Origin: Pholis gunnellus
Taxonomy: Eukaryota > Chordata > Actinopteri > Perciformes > Pholidae
Assembly (NCBI GenBank): GCA_910591455.2
Contig: OU342811.1
Span: 4,437,947 to 4,501,946, forward strand
Reading direction: 5' to 3'
DNA length: 64,000 nucleotides
The notes under the pieces are model-generated. The model did no database searches, was not told the origin of the DNA, and worked only from the letters and a program-made list of their open reading frames with translations. The position numbers were made by a program, and so were the translations under genes. Within the stretch, counting starts at the first letter, position 1; the number at the start of each line of letters is the position of its first letter. Shown one piece after another: positions 24,021-36,300 of the stretch.

Positions 24021-24515
24021 AGTCTATGTATAAGACGTAGACATGGTGGATGTAGTCGTCGTGACGTCGTTTGTGGAGTGTGGAGTTTTGTCTGTCGCCA
24101 TCTTGGATTACAGCCGTCCCAATCTTACCTTTTTGCAACCAGTGAATGAAAGTTATCATATTTGGAATGCGGAGGACTGACATAGGGACGCTGTATACGT
24201 CTTTGGAAGAGACCTGTCAATTACAGTAGCCCCGCCCTAAAGCATCCCCTGCTTTATGGTCTGTTTGACTCTAAATGGACCATCATTTACTAAATGAACA
24301 TCATGCTGTATTGAAGAAGACTTGAAACTAGAGATTGAGACCATAAACTCATGTTTACAATGTTTACTGAGGTAATAAATCAAGAGAGAAGTAGAGTCAT
24401 TTTCTCATAGACTTCTATACAATCAGACTCAGGAGTCGCCCCCTGCTGGTCAGTAAAGACAATGCAAGTTTAAGACACTTCACATTGGCTTCACTCTTCA
24501 GAACCGGAGGTCGCC
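24021..24515 (+). repeat. Dispersed repeat R1, copy A
   Basis: About 500 bp. Landmarks shared with the other copies: CGCCATCTTGGATTA, CATATTTGGAATG, GCCCTAAAGCAT, TGGTCTGTTTGACTC, TTGAAACTAGAGATTGA, CATGTTTACAATGTTTACT, CATAGACTTCTATACAA, CGCCCCCTGCTGG and a CCGGAGGT end. No terminal inverted repeats, coding frame or polymerase III boxes were recognised. The class is unknown. Confidence 0.85.
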
Positions 24516-25721
24516 TCTGATGTACCTCAAGGACACTTGAGTTTCATCATATTCTCACCACAGCTAAGACAGTGTGGTCCACAGTTTATAAATAAATGTT
24601 GCCTGGCTCACATAGATAATAACCGTTCATCTCTTGCAAAATATGTGTAATTGCTCAACTGCGTGCGCCGTTTCATTTTTGAAAGGAAAAAAAAAAACAT
24701 TGAAGTAAGTCAAATCCACATAAATTCAACATATTAGAAATACAACCATACATAAAACACAACAACTGCTAATTAGGGAAATGATAAGACCAGTTCAATC
24801 AACATCACACATCTTTGTCAACATAATTCTCTTCTAGTTGCATGAACAGGTATGATATTCAATGAGTGGTTACGGCAAAATAATTTGTGTCCACATTGAA
24901 ATTTATGCAGATAAATGTTACTCTGCAGGGGAAATGGAATCGTGAGCTTGAAGTTTCCATCTCATTTTGGTGTCACCTTGTCAAAATGATGTCCCTCATG
25001 CTGTGTGTCAAAGTGGAGGGACATCAAAGAGACTTCCAACATAATACTCACCCTCTCTGTGTCTCTCCTCTTGTTCTATGCGCCTCTCAGACCCTTCAAC
25101 GGAACACGTAAATCATCCAAATGTATCCGAACCCTACAGGGGTTCATTAGGCTGCTCGTTAGTGAGCACATGTTGGAGGAACCCAGGCAGAAAAGAGATC
25201 AAAATGACTGAAGAGCAGGAAATACAAGAGGAGTATCTGTCTGTTATTATATCTGACAACAGAACAGAAAAAAGAAGCTAATTGTAAGAGTTGCATTGAT
25301 ATGATCCATTGGCTTGTGGTGCCGGTACTGACCCAATGAAGAGTACTTGGTAGGCGGATGTGACCAATCCACATAATACAATCTCTTCAGCAATGTCCCC
25401 ATTAGTAGCATTGTATTTGTTACCAGTTACATTCATTCAGTCACTGCCTGCTGACTCAATGTTTTATGCCACAGCAGCTCTGTTATATAATACTGCCTTT
25501 TTTAAATCACTGTAAGTTTCAAGTCGTAATTTTGGAGGACAGTACTGACATATCAGCTTCTAGTGCCCACTTCACTTCAAGAACTCACTGAATGGTCTTA
25601 CATAACACTCCAAAAGAGCATTATTCCTCCCAGTAATGCATTCATAATACTAGAAAGCTGCACGCAGTACAGTGCAGGTCTCCGACAGGTGTGTCCGCAG
25701 CGTGTGGACAGACACAGAGAT

Positions 25722-25764
<43 letters not shown>

Positions 25765-26189
25765 ACCAATCTCATTATTTCCTGGCAGAGATAATTCTGA
25801 TTAAGAATCGACAGTCCCAGTCGTGGCTCTGTAATCCCCCAACCCATGAGCTGTATTAAGGCACAACGGTGCTCTGAGCTGTAAACATTATCATGCAGAA
25901 ATCCTCCCAATTAGTCAAAAATGCTTTACTCTGGACCGATCAACCGACTGACCTACATTGCTCAGAGCCCAATGAGATCCTTTCATGGCGAGGACGGCTC
26001 CAAAGATCCTTTGAGTAGCAGCAAGTGAAAAGGACGATGTCAGTGTCTCGCTGTTTGTTTACCACTCTCACAAGAACTGTGTCAAAATGAATCGTAGGTT
26101 AGAATACAAGGTTTTAAATGTGAATATTGTTTTTCCTCATCAGATTTTCACCAGTTATTTGAATGGACAAGGATGCCGGATGTATCTTC
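24516..26189. other. Non-coding stretch
   Basis: Contains only the CA array at 25724; frames at 24887-25281 look like chance. Confidence 0.5.
25724..25761. repeat. (CA)n microsatellite
   Basis: About 19 units; it creates spurious His-Thr and Cys-Val frames. Confidence 0.95.
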
Positions 26190-26395
26190 TTCCTCTGTGC
26201 CGTAGAGCTCCATTGTTGGCCAAAAAGCCACACCGTTGCACTGGATGAGATGTTCCTTCATTAGCATGAACACACACTCTGTAGCTTACAACCAACCCCA
26301 CATACACCATCTTGCTATAAATACTCACAGGACCGAATGTGTATTGATCCGCAGCTAAAGATAGTCCCCAACAAATGCTTTTTACAGAAATGAAA
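26190..26395 (+). repeat. Dispersed repeat R2, copy A
   Basis: Aligns by eye with 60085-60315: GTTGCAC, GATGTTCCTTCAT-like, CATGAACACACACTCTGTAG, CATACACCATCTTGCT, ATAAATACTCAC and CCCCAACAAAT occur in the same order. No terminal repeats found; class unknown. The long minus-strand frame across it (26155-26643) is not supported as a gene. Confidence 0.7.
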
Positions 26396-27814
26396 CCAAC
26401 GGGCTTGGGGCTTAGTGCCACGGACAGGTTAGGAAAGTAAGACCGTGTTGAGAATACTTTATAGGTTTTAGTGTTCATAAACAGTGAAAAGAATACAGAA
26501 TAGCTCTGTTTCAATATTTCTTCCCTTGCAGGCAACCACTTGTTTCTGCTTATTTCACAATGTGGAAATCGGCTCAGTGTCTTCAAACTAGCGTAGCATG
26601 AGTAAAACATCACAGCGAACATTTCCCCCTTTTTTTCTGTCAAACTAACATTATTGCTGTGTGGTACTGCAGTCGAGAGCGGGGACCATTAACGGAGCCC
26701 CTCCTCAGCGGTGCATTGAAGATTGATCCAGCCTCTGAGAACCGATCTGTCCCGATTGTTTTACGGTGACACAATGAATGAAGTTACAGCCAATCTCTGC
26801 AGCAGTGCATACTGATGATCCAACTTGTCTCATTTATGACGGATGTTCCAGCTCTATAAAGTGTAATTATACATAAAACTATTAACACCTCAGACGTCTG
26901 TTCTGTAGGGGAGTTTGTCATCCTTCTTCTGTCCTCACTGCTGCTGCTACTTGAGTGATTGTCCTCGGGTTGAACTCTCCGTTGCTCCAGGATGGTGTTT
27001 CTGGATGAACTTTTGCGTGCTGTCTTTCGTCCCAGCGGAGCTTACTCGCTCTGAAACGAAGCAGGAATGTACATACAGTACTCTCATAAAGGGTAGGGAG
27101 GTTTTTTAGGAGCCATTTTTGCCCTTTGCCGATGGCTAGCGTCAAGTTTGTCTCTACCCCTGAGAATTTCTCGTTCACCTACCTTTTTGTCTCTTAAACA
27201 TAGAAAAAGATCATTTTAGTCTGTCCTTTCCCTTTTCCTATTTCCTGCAACTTTGCTCTTTACTGTAGGTGTGCTAGAGCCTGTAAAACAACCCCATTAG
27301 GGATTTAATCGTCCTTTCCTATACATCTACAATGTCACACAACTCCTCTTTCTTATGAAACCAGGAAACTGACCTAATACTTGATGCATTTCAGTGCTAA
27401 AAGTAGCTCCTAAGTATGTGAGAAGTTTGTGGCAGTCCAAAGGACTCTTGAGTGACTAACTCCTGCGATATTTCAAATCATGCTATAACAAAGCGTTGTG
27501 CACGGTTTACTGCATAAAAAGACAGTGTATTGACATTTACCAATAACATTACGACCGTTTCAATATCTATATATGTAAAAGTCAATACTTCCTGTTTCTG
27601 CTTTTTTCCCCTTGATCACTCAGTCTCTGGCTCTGACCGTGCGTAGTTGTTGGATTCATGTGTACCTACCACTTCCTCTGAAACAGTTAGTGTTTGATTC
27701 AGTACTCAGGAGAGTCAGAGTGAGGAGAGCTGAAAAATGGCAGAGAGATACACGTTGGCTGACTCACTCGCAGCTGTTTTGCACAGCAGCAACGAGGAGG
27801 AAGGAGTTTCAGAG
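26396..27814. other. Non-coding stretch
   Basis: No gene, RNA or recognisable repeat seen. Confidence 0.5.
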
Positions 27815-27996
27815 CCTCACATCATCATTCACCCGTTCATACACTGATGGCAGTGGGTTCCAATGCAAGATGTCCCCTGCCCACACACACAAGTGTCTTG
27901 TGCCCAAGGACACATCGACATGGAGTAGCGGAGCCGGGGATCGAACCGCCAATTCTCTGATTGAAGGACGACCCTGCTCTGCTACTGAGCCACAGA
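27815..27996 (-). mobile_element. tRNA-related SINE-like element
   Basis: On the minus strand, an A-box-like GTGGCTCAGTAGCAGAGC (27993-27976) is followed at normal tRNA spacing by a B box GGTTCGATCCC (27947-27937). The body then continues with the phrase GTGTCCTTGGGCA, familiar from teleost repeats. The head may be a decayed tRNA. No A-rich tail or clean duplication was found. A related fragment, GTGTCCTTGAGCAAGACAC, occurs at about 43200. Confidence 0.65.
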
Positions 27997-28984
27997 TGTG
28001 AACACCTTCAAAAGAAAATTGGAAAGAAGATGGACAATGGATGGACACGGAGGAGGTCTGCTCCACCTTTCACGCAACTCGCTCTGATACCTTTGACCAG
28101 GAGCCATCTTGCTGTTTCACCCTCGTCTTTACTGTTTGACCAGTTTCCTTTTCCACACCAATTACACAATACAACAATCTTTTAGCCCAACTCACTCAAT
28201 AACACTTTGCACAATACAAAACCATGCGCTGGAGATGCACAGAAGCCTGTTTTACCATTTTCTGGACCTTGCCACCACCGACAGTTTCATTCTTTGCAAA
28301 TAACTCTCCACACACCTCCTGTCCGGTCACATGCAGGTCATCTTCCCTTCTTATCGCCGGTCCCCAAGCAGCAGGCCGTAGCGTGAGAGCCACCACGGGT
28401 CACAGGAGGTGTGAACACGGCCAAAGCCAAGGCCGGCGATAGCACTACCCTGGTGTTTGATGTCGCCCTCTGCCTGCAGCTGGACTGAAACTGTGCAGCA
28501 CGGCACGAGAATTGAACAAATGGAGCATGAAAACATGCAAATGTTGTAAACATTTTTACTTGAAAAACAATGTTACAAAATTTCATTTTAGACATTTATT
28601 AGACACGTGTCTACTATTTTATTCATATATTACACTACTGTTGTGCACCTAAGACTTTGGTAAACCCATTTCAAGCGCCAAAACAATTATCAGTCCATAT
28701 CAGTGAGGCTGTGTTTTCATAAGCGCTTTGAGGAAGTTCAAAAATCTGACAATCTTTCCACCTTTTGGGACAAACTATGTGTTAACACACTGCCCTAAGT
28801 AATGCGTCTCATCCTGTCGGTGTCAAATATAATGATGATGAACATTTAATTCATATTCTGATGGCGGCCATTTAAAAAGGATTCAGTCGTTTCAGCAACA
28901 AATCAAAACAATCCAATAACAATGGAGATGATGGTTTATTTGAAATAGGAAAATAATGCAGACTCTGAACTGAACCCTGGACAA

Positions 28985-29324
28985 CATTCTAACCCAGATG
29001 AAAAGCCTCGTATGAGTGGTGGTCAAAAGAAAGACAAACGGTGAGCTTGAGGCAATACAGAGAAAGGTATCTTCCGTTTGGATTTACTTTCACCGGGGAT
29101 GCACCGACTCCGTTATGCTTGGTGTGTAGGGAAAAGCTATCCAACAGTGCCACGGTCCCCAGCGAGCTTTAACGTCATCTCCAAACGAATCACCCGTCAC
29201 TACATACACTATGCTGTATTATGCTACAAGGTGTCATTTTGTAACTCTTTTGGTTGTTGGTGTGCCGTGGGGTCTTTTTGATGTAAAAAATGTACTGCGG
29301 CTCAGAAAAGGTTAAAAAACACTG
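28985..29324 (+). pseudogene. hAT transposase N-terminus (BED finger, ZBED5-like) with right terminus
   Basis: From 29050 the frame reads RQYRERYLPFGFTFTGD, then CLVC, SATVPSEL, a stop at 29170-29172, and RHLQTNH. CxxC followed by HxxxxH is the C2H2-type BED zinc finger that binds transposon ends, and YLPFGFT is characteristic of the ZBED5/SCAND3-like hAT group. An ATG at 29012 opens in another frame, so an indel separates it from the finger. The right end, GTTAAAAAACACTG (29311-29324), after CTGCGGCTCAGAAAAG, is a hAT-type terminus. The left terminus and the catalytic domain are missing, so this is an internally deleted, dead copy. Confidence 0.75.
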
Positions 29325-29522
29325 CCTTAGGGGACAGGATATGCATACGGTCCCCTAACGACCTTCGTAAGCTTTCAGCCTCACAGCGATTACAACCCGT
29401 ATGTTGATGATTATGTTGAAGTGAAATTACATCAATCTATATTTGACCACTAGTAATGAACCAGTAACGGCTTTGTGAAATATGGTGGTTATAAGTCATG
29501 GATGAGGTAGCAGAGACTGTGG

Positions 29523-29598
29523 ACACACACACGCACACACACACGCACACGCACACACACGCACACACACACGCACACACACACACACGCACACGCAC
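29523..29598. repeat. (CA)n array with CG interruptions
   Basis: CACA runs punctuated by ACGC at irregular intervals. Confidence 0.9.
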
Positions 29599-29736
29599 TT
29601 ATGAAAAGATCTATAAATAGTCCGGGCTGTTACCAAGTGGATGAGAAAACAGTTATTAATATTCAGGGTCTCGCTGTAATTTCCCCTGTAATCAAAAGAC
29701 GTGATCTGCTGCTGAATCTGAATCACCACTGACCTG

Positions 29737-29737
<1 letters not shown>

Positions 29738-29768
<31 letters not shown>
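29738..29768. repeat. (CA)n microsatellite
   Basis: An uninterrupted run of about 15 units. Confidence 0.9.
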
Positions 29769-29770
<2 letters not shown>

Positions 29771-29880
29771 ACACAAGCACACAGGTGCAAAAACTACACA
29801 CACACTATAAGAACAGAAGGTATATATGCCCACACACTCAGCAATACAAATAAATAAATTCAAGCTCTATCGCATATATG

Positions 29881-29933
29881 AAGCCTTGAGTTCAGTGGTT
29901 TCGCCGTCGCCATCTTGGATTATTGTAGCACCC
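29881..29933 (+). repeat. Dispersed repeat R1, copy B, left part
   Basis: Matches copy D through AGCCTTGAGTTC, TTTCGCCGTCGCCATCTTGG and ATTA, then stops at the insertion. The remainder resumes at 30899. Confidence 0.75.
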
Positions 29934-30898
29934 CGTTGCTTCAGAGATCAGGCTCAGATGTTAAGGCATGTACACACAGGAAGCAGCGTTGTAATGAAAA
30001 TATAAATCTTAGTAGTGGTTAGTACAACAATATAAATCTCAGATTTAAATCAGCAATACAGCAAACCCCCCCCCCCCCCCCCCCCCCCCCCAGCTACCAT
30101 TGTGCGCAACTGCTCCGGAAGCTCTCATAGCAGCAATCCCCAAGCACACAGCGTCCCCTCCGTGCAGGATGCCTCCTAGACACTGAGCTCTCAAAGCAAA
30201 ACGTCCGCAGTTCCTCTCGGCCAGTCACCTCAGTCACCATGCACCTCCTGTCTTCACACCCGACTCAACATTGGCATACGGCCGCACAGGAATACACTCG
30301 CACCACGCTACGTACCAGCTCGTTGCGGTGGAGACAATGGACGGACTCACAGTGCACCCGCTTGTCGCGGCGGAGACAAAAGAACGTGTCAGGCCGCGGC
30401 TCGCCAACAGGTGCATTTCATCACCTTATCACTGTCAGTGCACTCCATTACGGGTCCAATCATCTCTCTACGTCAGTTCCACCTGGTTACATCTACCGCC
30501 CCTTAATCACTCAGTGTCCCACTGATGCAATAAGTCCCATCCAGATCCCACATCAACCTTCCCCAATCCTTCAGCTAACCCTGAAAAAAACTCCTTCAAG
30601 TCTGCTGCAACTGCGCCACCCCTACAAGAGCTACTCCTTTCTCCCTTAGATGACTTAGATGACCTCTGCAGCCGGTGCGGGTTAGATGGAACCCCAGCAG
30701 TAGCACGCCTGGATCTACGAAGTGGAGGTGATGGCAGTGGATGCGGTGACCTCTCACCTGCACTCTCGCCTACTGGGCGGGAAAGAACCTTCCCCCTTTC
30801 CCTCCAAAATGCTCCCTTGCGCCCCTGGTCTATCGCCCCCGATGACCGCAAACAGAGTCATCCGAATCAGACTCTACATCAGGTAGTGGAGACTTAAC
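29934..30898. mobile_element. Unclassified 965-bp insertion inside R1 copy B
   Basis: The sequence separates two halves of an R1 copy that are contiguous in copies A, C and D. The plus-strand left end is TGTAGCACCCC, so the minus strand ends GGGGTGCTACA, LTR-like. TAT follows GAT at the left junction and AAC at the right. Inside are a 26-C homopolymer and a minus-strand frame at 30507-30851 (114 codons, basic, Ser/Arg-rich) without a recognisable domain. It could be a truncated retroelement with its 3' end at 29934. No convincing duplication beyond 3 bp was found. Confidence 0.55.
30066..30091. repeat. C homopolymer (26)
   Basis: An unbroken run of C; its assembled length is uncertain. Confidence 0.9.
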
Positions 30899-31317
30899 TA
30901 TGGCCGTTGCTATGTTGTTTTTTGATGGATGGAAGTTACCATATTTGGAATGCAGAGGAGTGAAGTAAATACACCATATACGTCTCTGGTAGCAGCAGCG
31001 ACCTGTCAATCACAGTAGCCCCGCCCTAAAGCATACCCTGCTTTATGGTCTGTTTGACTCTAAATGGACGATCTTTTACTAAATGAACATCATGCTGTAT
31101 TGAAGAAGACTTGAAACTAGAGATTGAGACCATAAACTCATGTTTACAATGTTTACTGAGGTAATAAGAGAGAAGTAGTCATTTTCTCATAGACTTCTAT
31201 ACAACCAGACTTCTTTTTGCAACCAGAAGAGTTGCCCTGTGATGGTGAGTAAAGATAATGCAGGTATGAGACACTTCCACATCGATTTCACTCGTCATAA
31301 CCGGAGGTTGTCGCCTG
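30899..31317 (+). repeat. Dispersed repeat R1, copy B, right part
   Basis: Resumes with ATGGCCGTTGC and continues through all later landmarks to CCGGAGGTTG. It shares the extra ACTTCTTTTTGCAACCAGA with copy D, absent from A and C, so B and D form a subfamily. Confidence 0.85.
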
Positions 31318-32501
31318 ACACACAAAAGAAGTCCCATGAACACACACATGCCAGCATGCAAATCATTCCTCATACATACCATAAGCACTGACAACCAAAA
31401 CACACACAAACACTTTCCTCAGTCTCCCTTATCCGAAACAAATTAAATACTAATGAAAACACTCAGGGTCAGGATTCCGAGACTCGCAGGAACGCAACTC
31501 AATCTCACACACAAACACACACACACGCTGGCGTTTAAATTACATTACACACTGGTGGCTAATTGCTGGAGCGATGGTTTCTGTAATGACTTCTCAGGGA
31601 AAAGCTGAATTAACATGCAGAGGACGTTCCAGCTTCCCTGATTGACCAGCGCGCACACACACACGTTATACAAAATATACACACACAAACTGACATGCAT
31701 ACACATCCAAGAAAAGAAAAGAAAAAAATCACGACACACCCATTTTGAGTCGTCACAGTTCAGCTGAAGGGCTTTGGGGACGGAGCCAGCGAGGCTGCTA
31801 ATATAGCCGTCTTGGTTTATGGTTATTAAAATGCCTGGAAATGGCTGTAATGAAATAGTTGTGGATTAAAGTTTAGAGGGTAATGTGGGATGGAAGCATG
31901 ACCGCTCTTTCATAATGGAACAAGGCCCAGAAGGCTCAGCAGATTATTGGTTTTTATTTGGAGTTCTTTTTTTAGTTTTTTGTAGCTTCGCTAATTATTG
32001 TTTAAGGGTAAGTTACTGAGTTAAGCGTTTTGCACCAGTGGTGAGAAACAGGGCTAATGGGGTGTGTTTTTTTCTTTTCTTTTGTCCATGTTGTTTTGCA
32101 CATCTGTCGCTCTTTGCCCGAAAAGATTGGTATTAGAAGAAATCTGCAGCTCGGAGCCTCAATGCTTTGGTGTTTATCGTTTCCTTACTTGAAATAACAG
32201 GGTTATAAAGTTAATGACTGTGCTGACCGAGGTCCACCAGCCCGAGCCTGTGTTGGTTACTATTAATGATAAATGAAAGTCACAGATGGCAAACGTTCTT
32301 TCCTCTATTGTGGATGAAAAGCGCTGCCAGAGTATTGGTTTATATTCTGAGCTCTGAATGAACATGGAGGGGAAAGCGAAACAAAAGTGTCAGTTTCGAA
32401 GCAACTTTTTGGATAGTTGTTGAGTTTTTCATCGTTAGTTGGAAACAAACCTGTCGAGATTTATAAAGCAGACATCTGGAGTTGCCATTTATAATTTACT
32501 G
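31318..32501. other. Non-coding stretch
   Basis: Short CA runs near 31505 and 31656; no gene seen. Confidence 0.5.
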
Positions 32502-32560
32502 CAGTAGCTCCCAATGTTGGGGTCAGAAATCTCTAAGGGGTCACAAGATAGCTCTACTAT
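32502..32560. mobile_element. Possible hAT terminus fragment
   Basis: CAGTAGCTCCCAATGTTGGGG followed by AAGGGGTCACAAGATA resembles a common fish hAT end (CAGTGGTTCCCAAC type). Only the end is present; no partner terminus found. Confidence 0.4.
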
Positions 32561-32807
32561 TCCACTGATCAACTAAAGGAAGCTACACACCAAGACATGC
32601 TGCAATGCAAGTCAGTAAACATGAGTGTAAACAATGCTGGATTTTACATTCTTTACAAATTGGCTTTGCAAACGTGTTATGATGAAGGAAACGCACTTGA
32701 TGTTTGTTAGATCTCAAGGATACACAAAATACGTCATTGCAATAGGTTTTTCATACAGAGTAACTGCATATAACCATTGAAAATGTAGTTGAAACAGTTG
32801 TATCCAC

Positions 32808-33310
32808 AGACTGTCTATAAGAAGTGGACATAGTCTTCGTGACGTCACCCATTGGTCTGTGGCCTAATGTTTTGGAGCCTTGAGTTCGGCAATTTGGTCA
32901 TCGCCATCTTGGCTTTTTGAGACCAGTGAACAGGAGTGACCATATTTTGGACTAACCCTAACCATGACCATATTTTGACTGCGTAGGAGTGACGTTGAGA
33001 CTCTGTATACGTCTCTGGTAGCAACCTGTCAATCACAGTAAGCCCGCCCTAAAGCATCCCCTGCTTTATGGTCTGTGTGACTCTAAATGGACCATCATTC
33101 ACTAAATGAACATCATGCTGTGTTGAAGAAGACTTGAAACTAGAGATTGACTCGTAAACTCATGTTTACAATGTTTACTAAGGTAATAAATAAAGTGTGA
33201 AGTAGAGTCATTTTTCATAGACTTCTATACAACCAGAGGAGTCGCCCCCTGCTGGCCATTAGAGAGAATGCAGGTATAAGATGCTTCTAAAATGCTTCCA
33301 CTCTTTAGGC
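32808..33310 (+). repeat. Dispersed repeat R1, copy C
   Basis: Starts ACTGTCTATAAGAAGTGGAC and contains the full set of R1 landmarks. It carries a private tandem duplication around 32940-32975 in which ACCATATTTTG occurs twice. Confidence 0.85.
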
Positions 33311-36300
33311 AAACTCCAGTGTTCTAGACTTGCTGATTGATGTCTTTTGACCTGTAAAGCATTAACACCCTGCATACTGGGACAGTCTGAAGCAGTTTGT
33401 AGTGCTGTGTAAAATCTCCCAGATCACGTCATCAGTCGGATCAGTAGGACTGTCTCAGTGTGTCTCTGAGCTTATTACTAGTTGATTTCTCCTATTACTA
33501 TTCCACTCTTTAAGGCAGAATGTCAAACTAGTGCACAGGCCCATCTTCAACAATGAGACGACTTCACCGCGCGCCATGTATGAACGCTCCAAATGTTGCT
33601 CTCCCATTCACGGGGATTTCTCTGACATGTGGGGGATCGTGGCGATGAATCTTTTTTTTCCTCTGCTCCTCATAATGAGTCATCTGCTGCCCATCAACAG
33701 CAGCTCTCTCAGCACCGCCAGAGGGAAGGTGATGGAGCCCGGGGAATGTAAATGAGAAAAGCACACAGAATTCATTCAAGTTTCCTCTTCCATGCACCTT
33801 GATATGATGGTCAGGTACAGCTGCGGTCGTTTGAAATACATCCAAAGACGTATAGAGGCATAGACCTGTCTGCTGGGGGCTGATGGCTGACCAGCAGCAC
33901 ATCAAACAATGTGCACCTGAAGAGCTGGAGCATGCCTCTCTGAACTGCACCCAAGTAGCATTTTTAGACTTTGATGTGGCAGTTTCTATACAGAACATAA
34001 ACATGTGTTTTGCTCTGGAGCCACCATAAGACTGTAAGTTGAATTAACCAATCAGCTTGTTTTGCTGTGCGACTCGGTCTCCCACTAAATTACTTTCCTA
34101 CAATTAAACTGGATTCTCAATTATGTTATGAGAAAGACGTGTTATCTCCCCCATCGTGGTCTGAAACACAATGAAATATACAAAACCACTCGGTTAGGTT
34201 TAATAAAAAACATCATGGTTTGGCTTGAAAGGACTACAAAATTGAAACAAAACAAAACCCAAATGCACAAAACGACTTGGTTTGACTCTTCCACGGCCGC
34301 GAACTTCCTCCCGAGGACTCATTTGAAACTTGTTTGTGATACGTCAATAGTGAAAGTAAACCCACACCAGAATACCCTTGAAATGTTCACAATGCAGTTT
34401 GGTTGTATGGGAGCGTAATTTATAGGAGACAGGACTTGCTGTCTCACTCACATTGTTGTTGAACAGGAAGTATGGCTCCTTAGCGAGCCTCTGCAACCTC
34501 CAGTTAGCCAAGGACACGCAGAAACACTGATGTGTATGGGAATCCAGGTGGAGATAGTTTGTCATGGGTGAATTTCTTTTATCTATTATTCCTGTCAGCT
34601 CCTCTATCACCAGGCCAAACCTCCCATTAACTTTCAATAAATACTACATTTATAAATGTAATTGGCACTGCAGAGTTAAAATATTTGCAGGGAACGTTTG
34701 TCGAGTACATAGGATTACTTTCTTCCCGTCACCAGCCTGTTTAACACGCCCGTTGGAAACCCTCAACAGCCAGCTAACACTTAGCAGCCCCGCTGAAAGG
34801 GGCTAGATCTGAAGTATCTCGCTAAAGGTCACGTTCATTGTACTCATTCAGTTAACCTGCCAACACGATCACTAAAACAAACATATTTTACCAGAGAACA
34901 TATCCCAAGTGTCACAAAGCCCATTTGTTAGCTGCAGGTTTAGTAAGCACAGCAGTGACATCATATAATGTCATATAGAATCCACTGGAAAAACATTTAC
35001 ACGAACAGCAGCAAACTGGAACGCAGATTTAGCATCAACAGAGAAATGTGAGAATTCTTTTTAGGATTTGAATGACTTTAGATTACGTTTCGCATTTAGT
35101 AGAAATGTATGTAAATCAAGCTGTGGGGGAAATAAGCCCTGCTAAGAGCCCTGCACAAGTCCTTTTATCACTGACTGTAAGAACATTGTGTGTCCTGACT
35201 CTGAGACTAATCCACTGGGACCCCTTAAGGGATTTCTATAATAGGACTCTAAGCATTAAGAAAACCGGTCCTTGTGTAATCAGCAGACTGTCTTTCAAAA
35301 TGTAGACCATACGCAGAGCGATCCTTCTTTAGTATTTGTTGTTCTGTTAATGTTAGTTGGGTTTTGGAAAAACATCGTGGTTGGACTAAGTAACATATAA
35401 GTAACATATGGTAAAAAAGCTTTGAACTTTATTCAACGGAATGTGCCACAACAATATGTAGACCAGTTGCGAACATAGCTTCGTGATAACACTTTGGGAC
35501 ATGAACACTAGTCTCTTGGTTGAAAGTCTTGTTTGTTTGAGTCATCCACCTCCCGTTCTGCCCCGCCCACCGATATATGTCTCACTGTTTATATTACGTC
35601 ATAGTGGCTAAGGCTGACCGTTTCCTATTCATGTTGATACGTTGACTTTGTGTGTCCACCACAACAAAGGATCCCGATTGAGTTTCCATTATCATTGTTA
35701 CCGTGGTACCGATACGGAATTTCAACACATGCCACCAGCACGTAATGCACTGTTTAGAGGTTGTGGTCATTTTACGTGTTTCCATGAGACCAGGCTGACA
35801 ACAAAGGGTGATTCAAAACAAAAAGGTCCCGTGTATCTCTGACTCACACTGTAATGGGACTCCCTCTCAGTCTCGTTTTCCCTCCGACTCGCAATACAAC
35901 TTTTGGGGTCGCTTTGTTTTGCGTCACATACCCACACACTGGTGAGTCAGCACTCCTCCTACTTTGCAGAAACAGACACACACACAGTCGTCGAATCCTG
36001 GCCAGATCGATGATTAAGCTTGAATGAATAATTAAAACACCGCAATATTTTATAGTGACCGACTCTCGGGGGAAATCTGTGGATTGGACGGCTCTCACTC
36101 TGACACTGCTACTCAGCTCTTTCTTTCATTTTCTTCCACTCAAACCCAAAACCCTCCATTTCTTAGTCTCCAAAGCCACACAAGCCCAAGGTTAGTTTTA
36201 GTTTCGTCATTACATGTTTAAAAAATGTTGCTTTTCATCACATTATCCCTCCCTCTTTCGTCCTCTGCCTCTTTTCTCGATTTTGCCAATGTCAAGTCAG

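Noticed and set aside
33564..34004. 146-codon minus-strand ORF
   Set aside because: No recognisable domain, no splice sites, and codon use not clearly coding.
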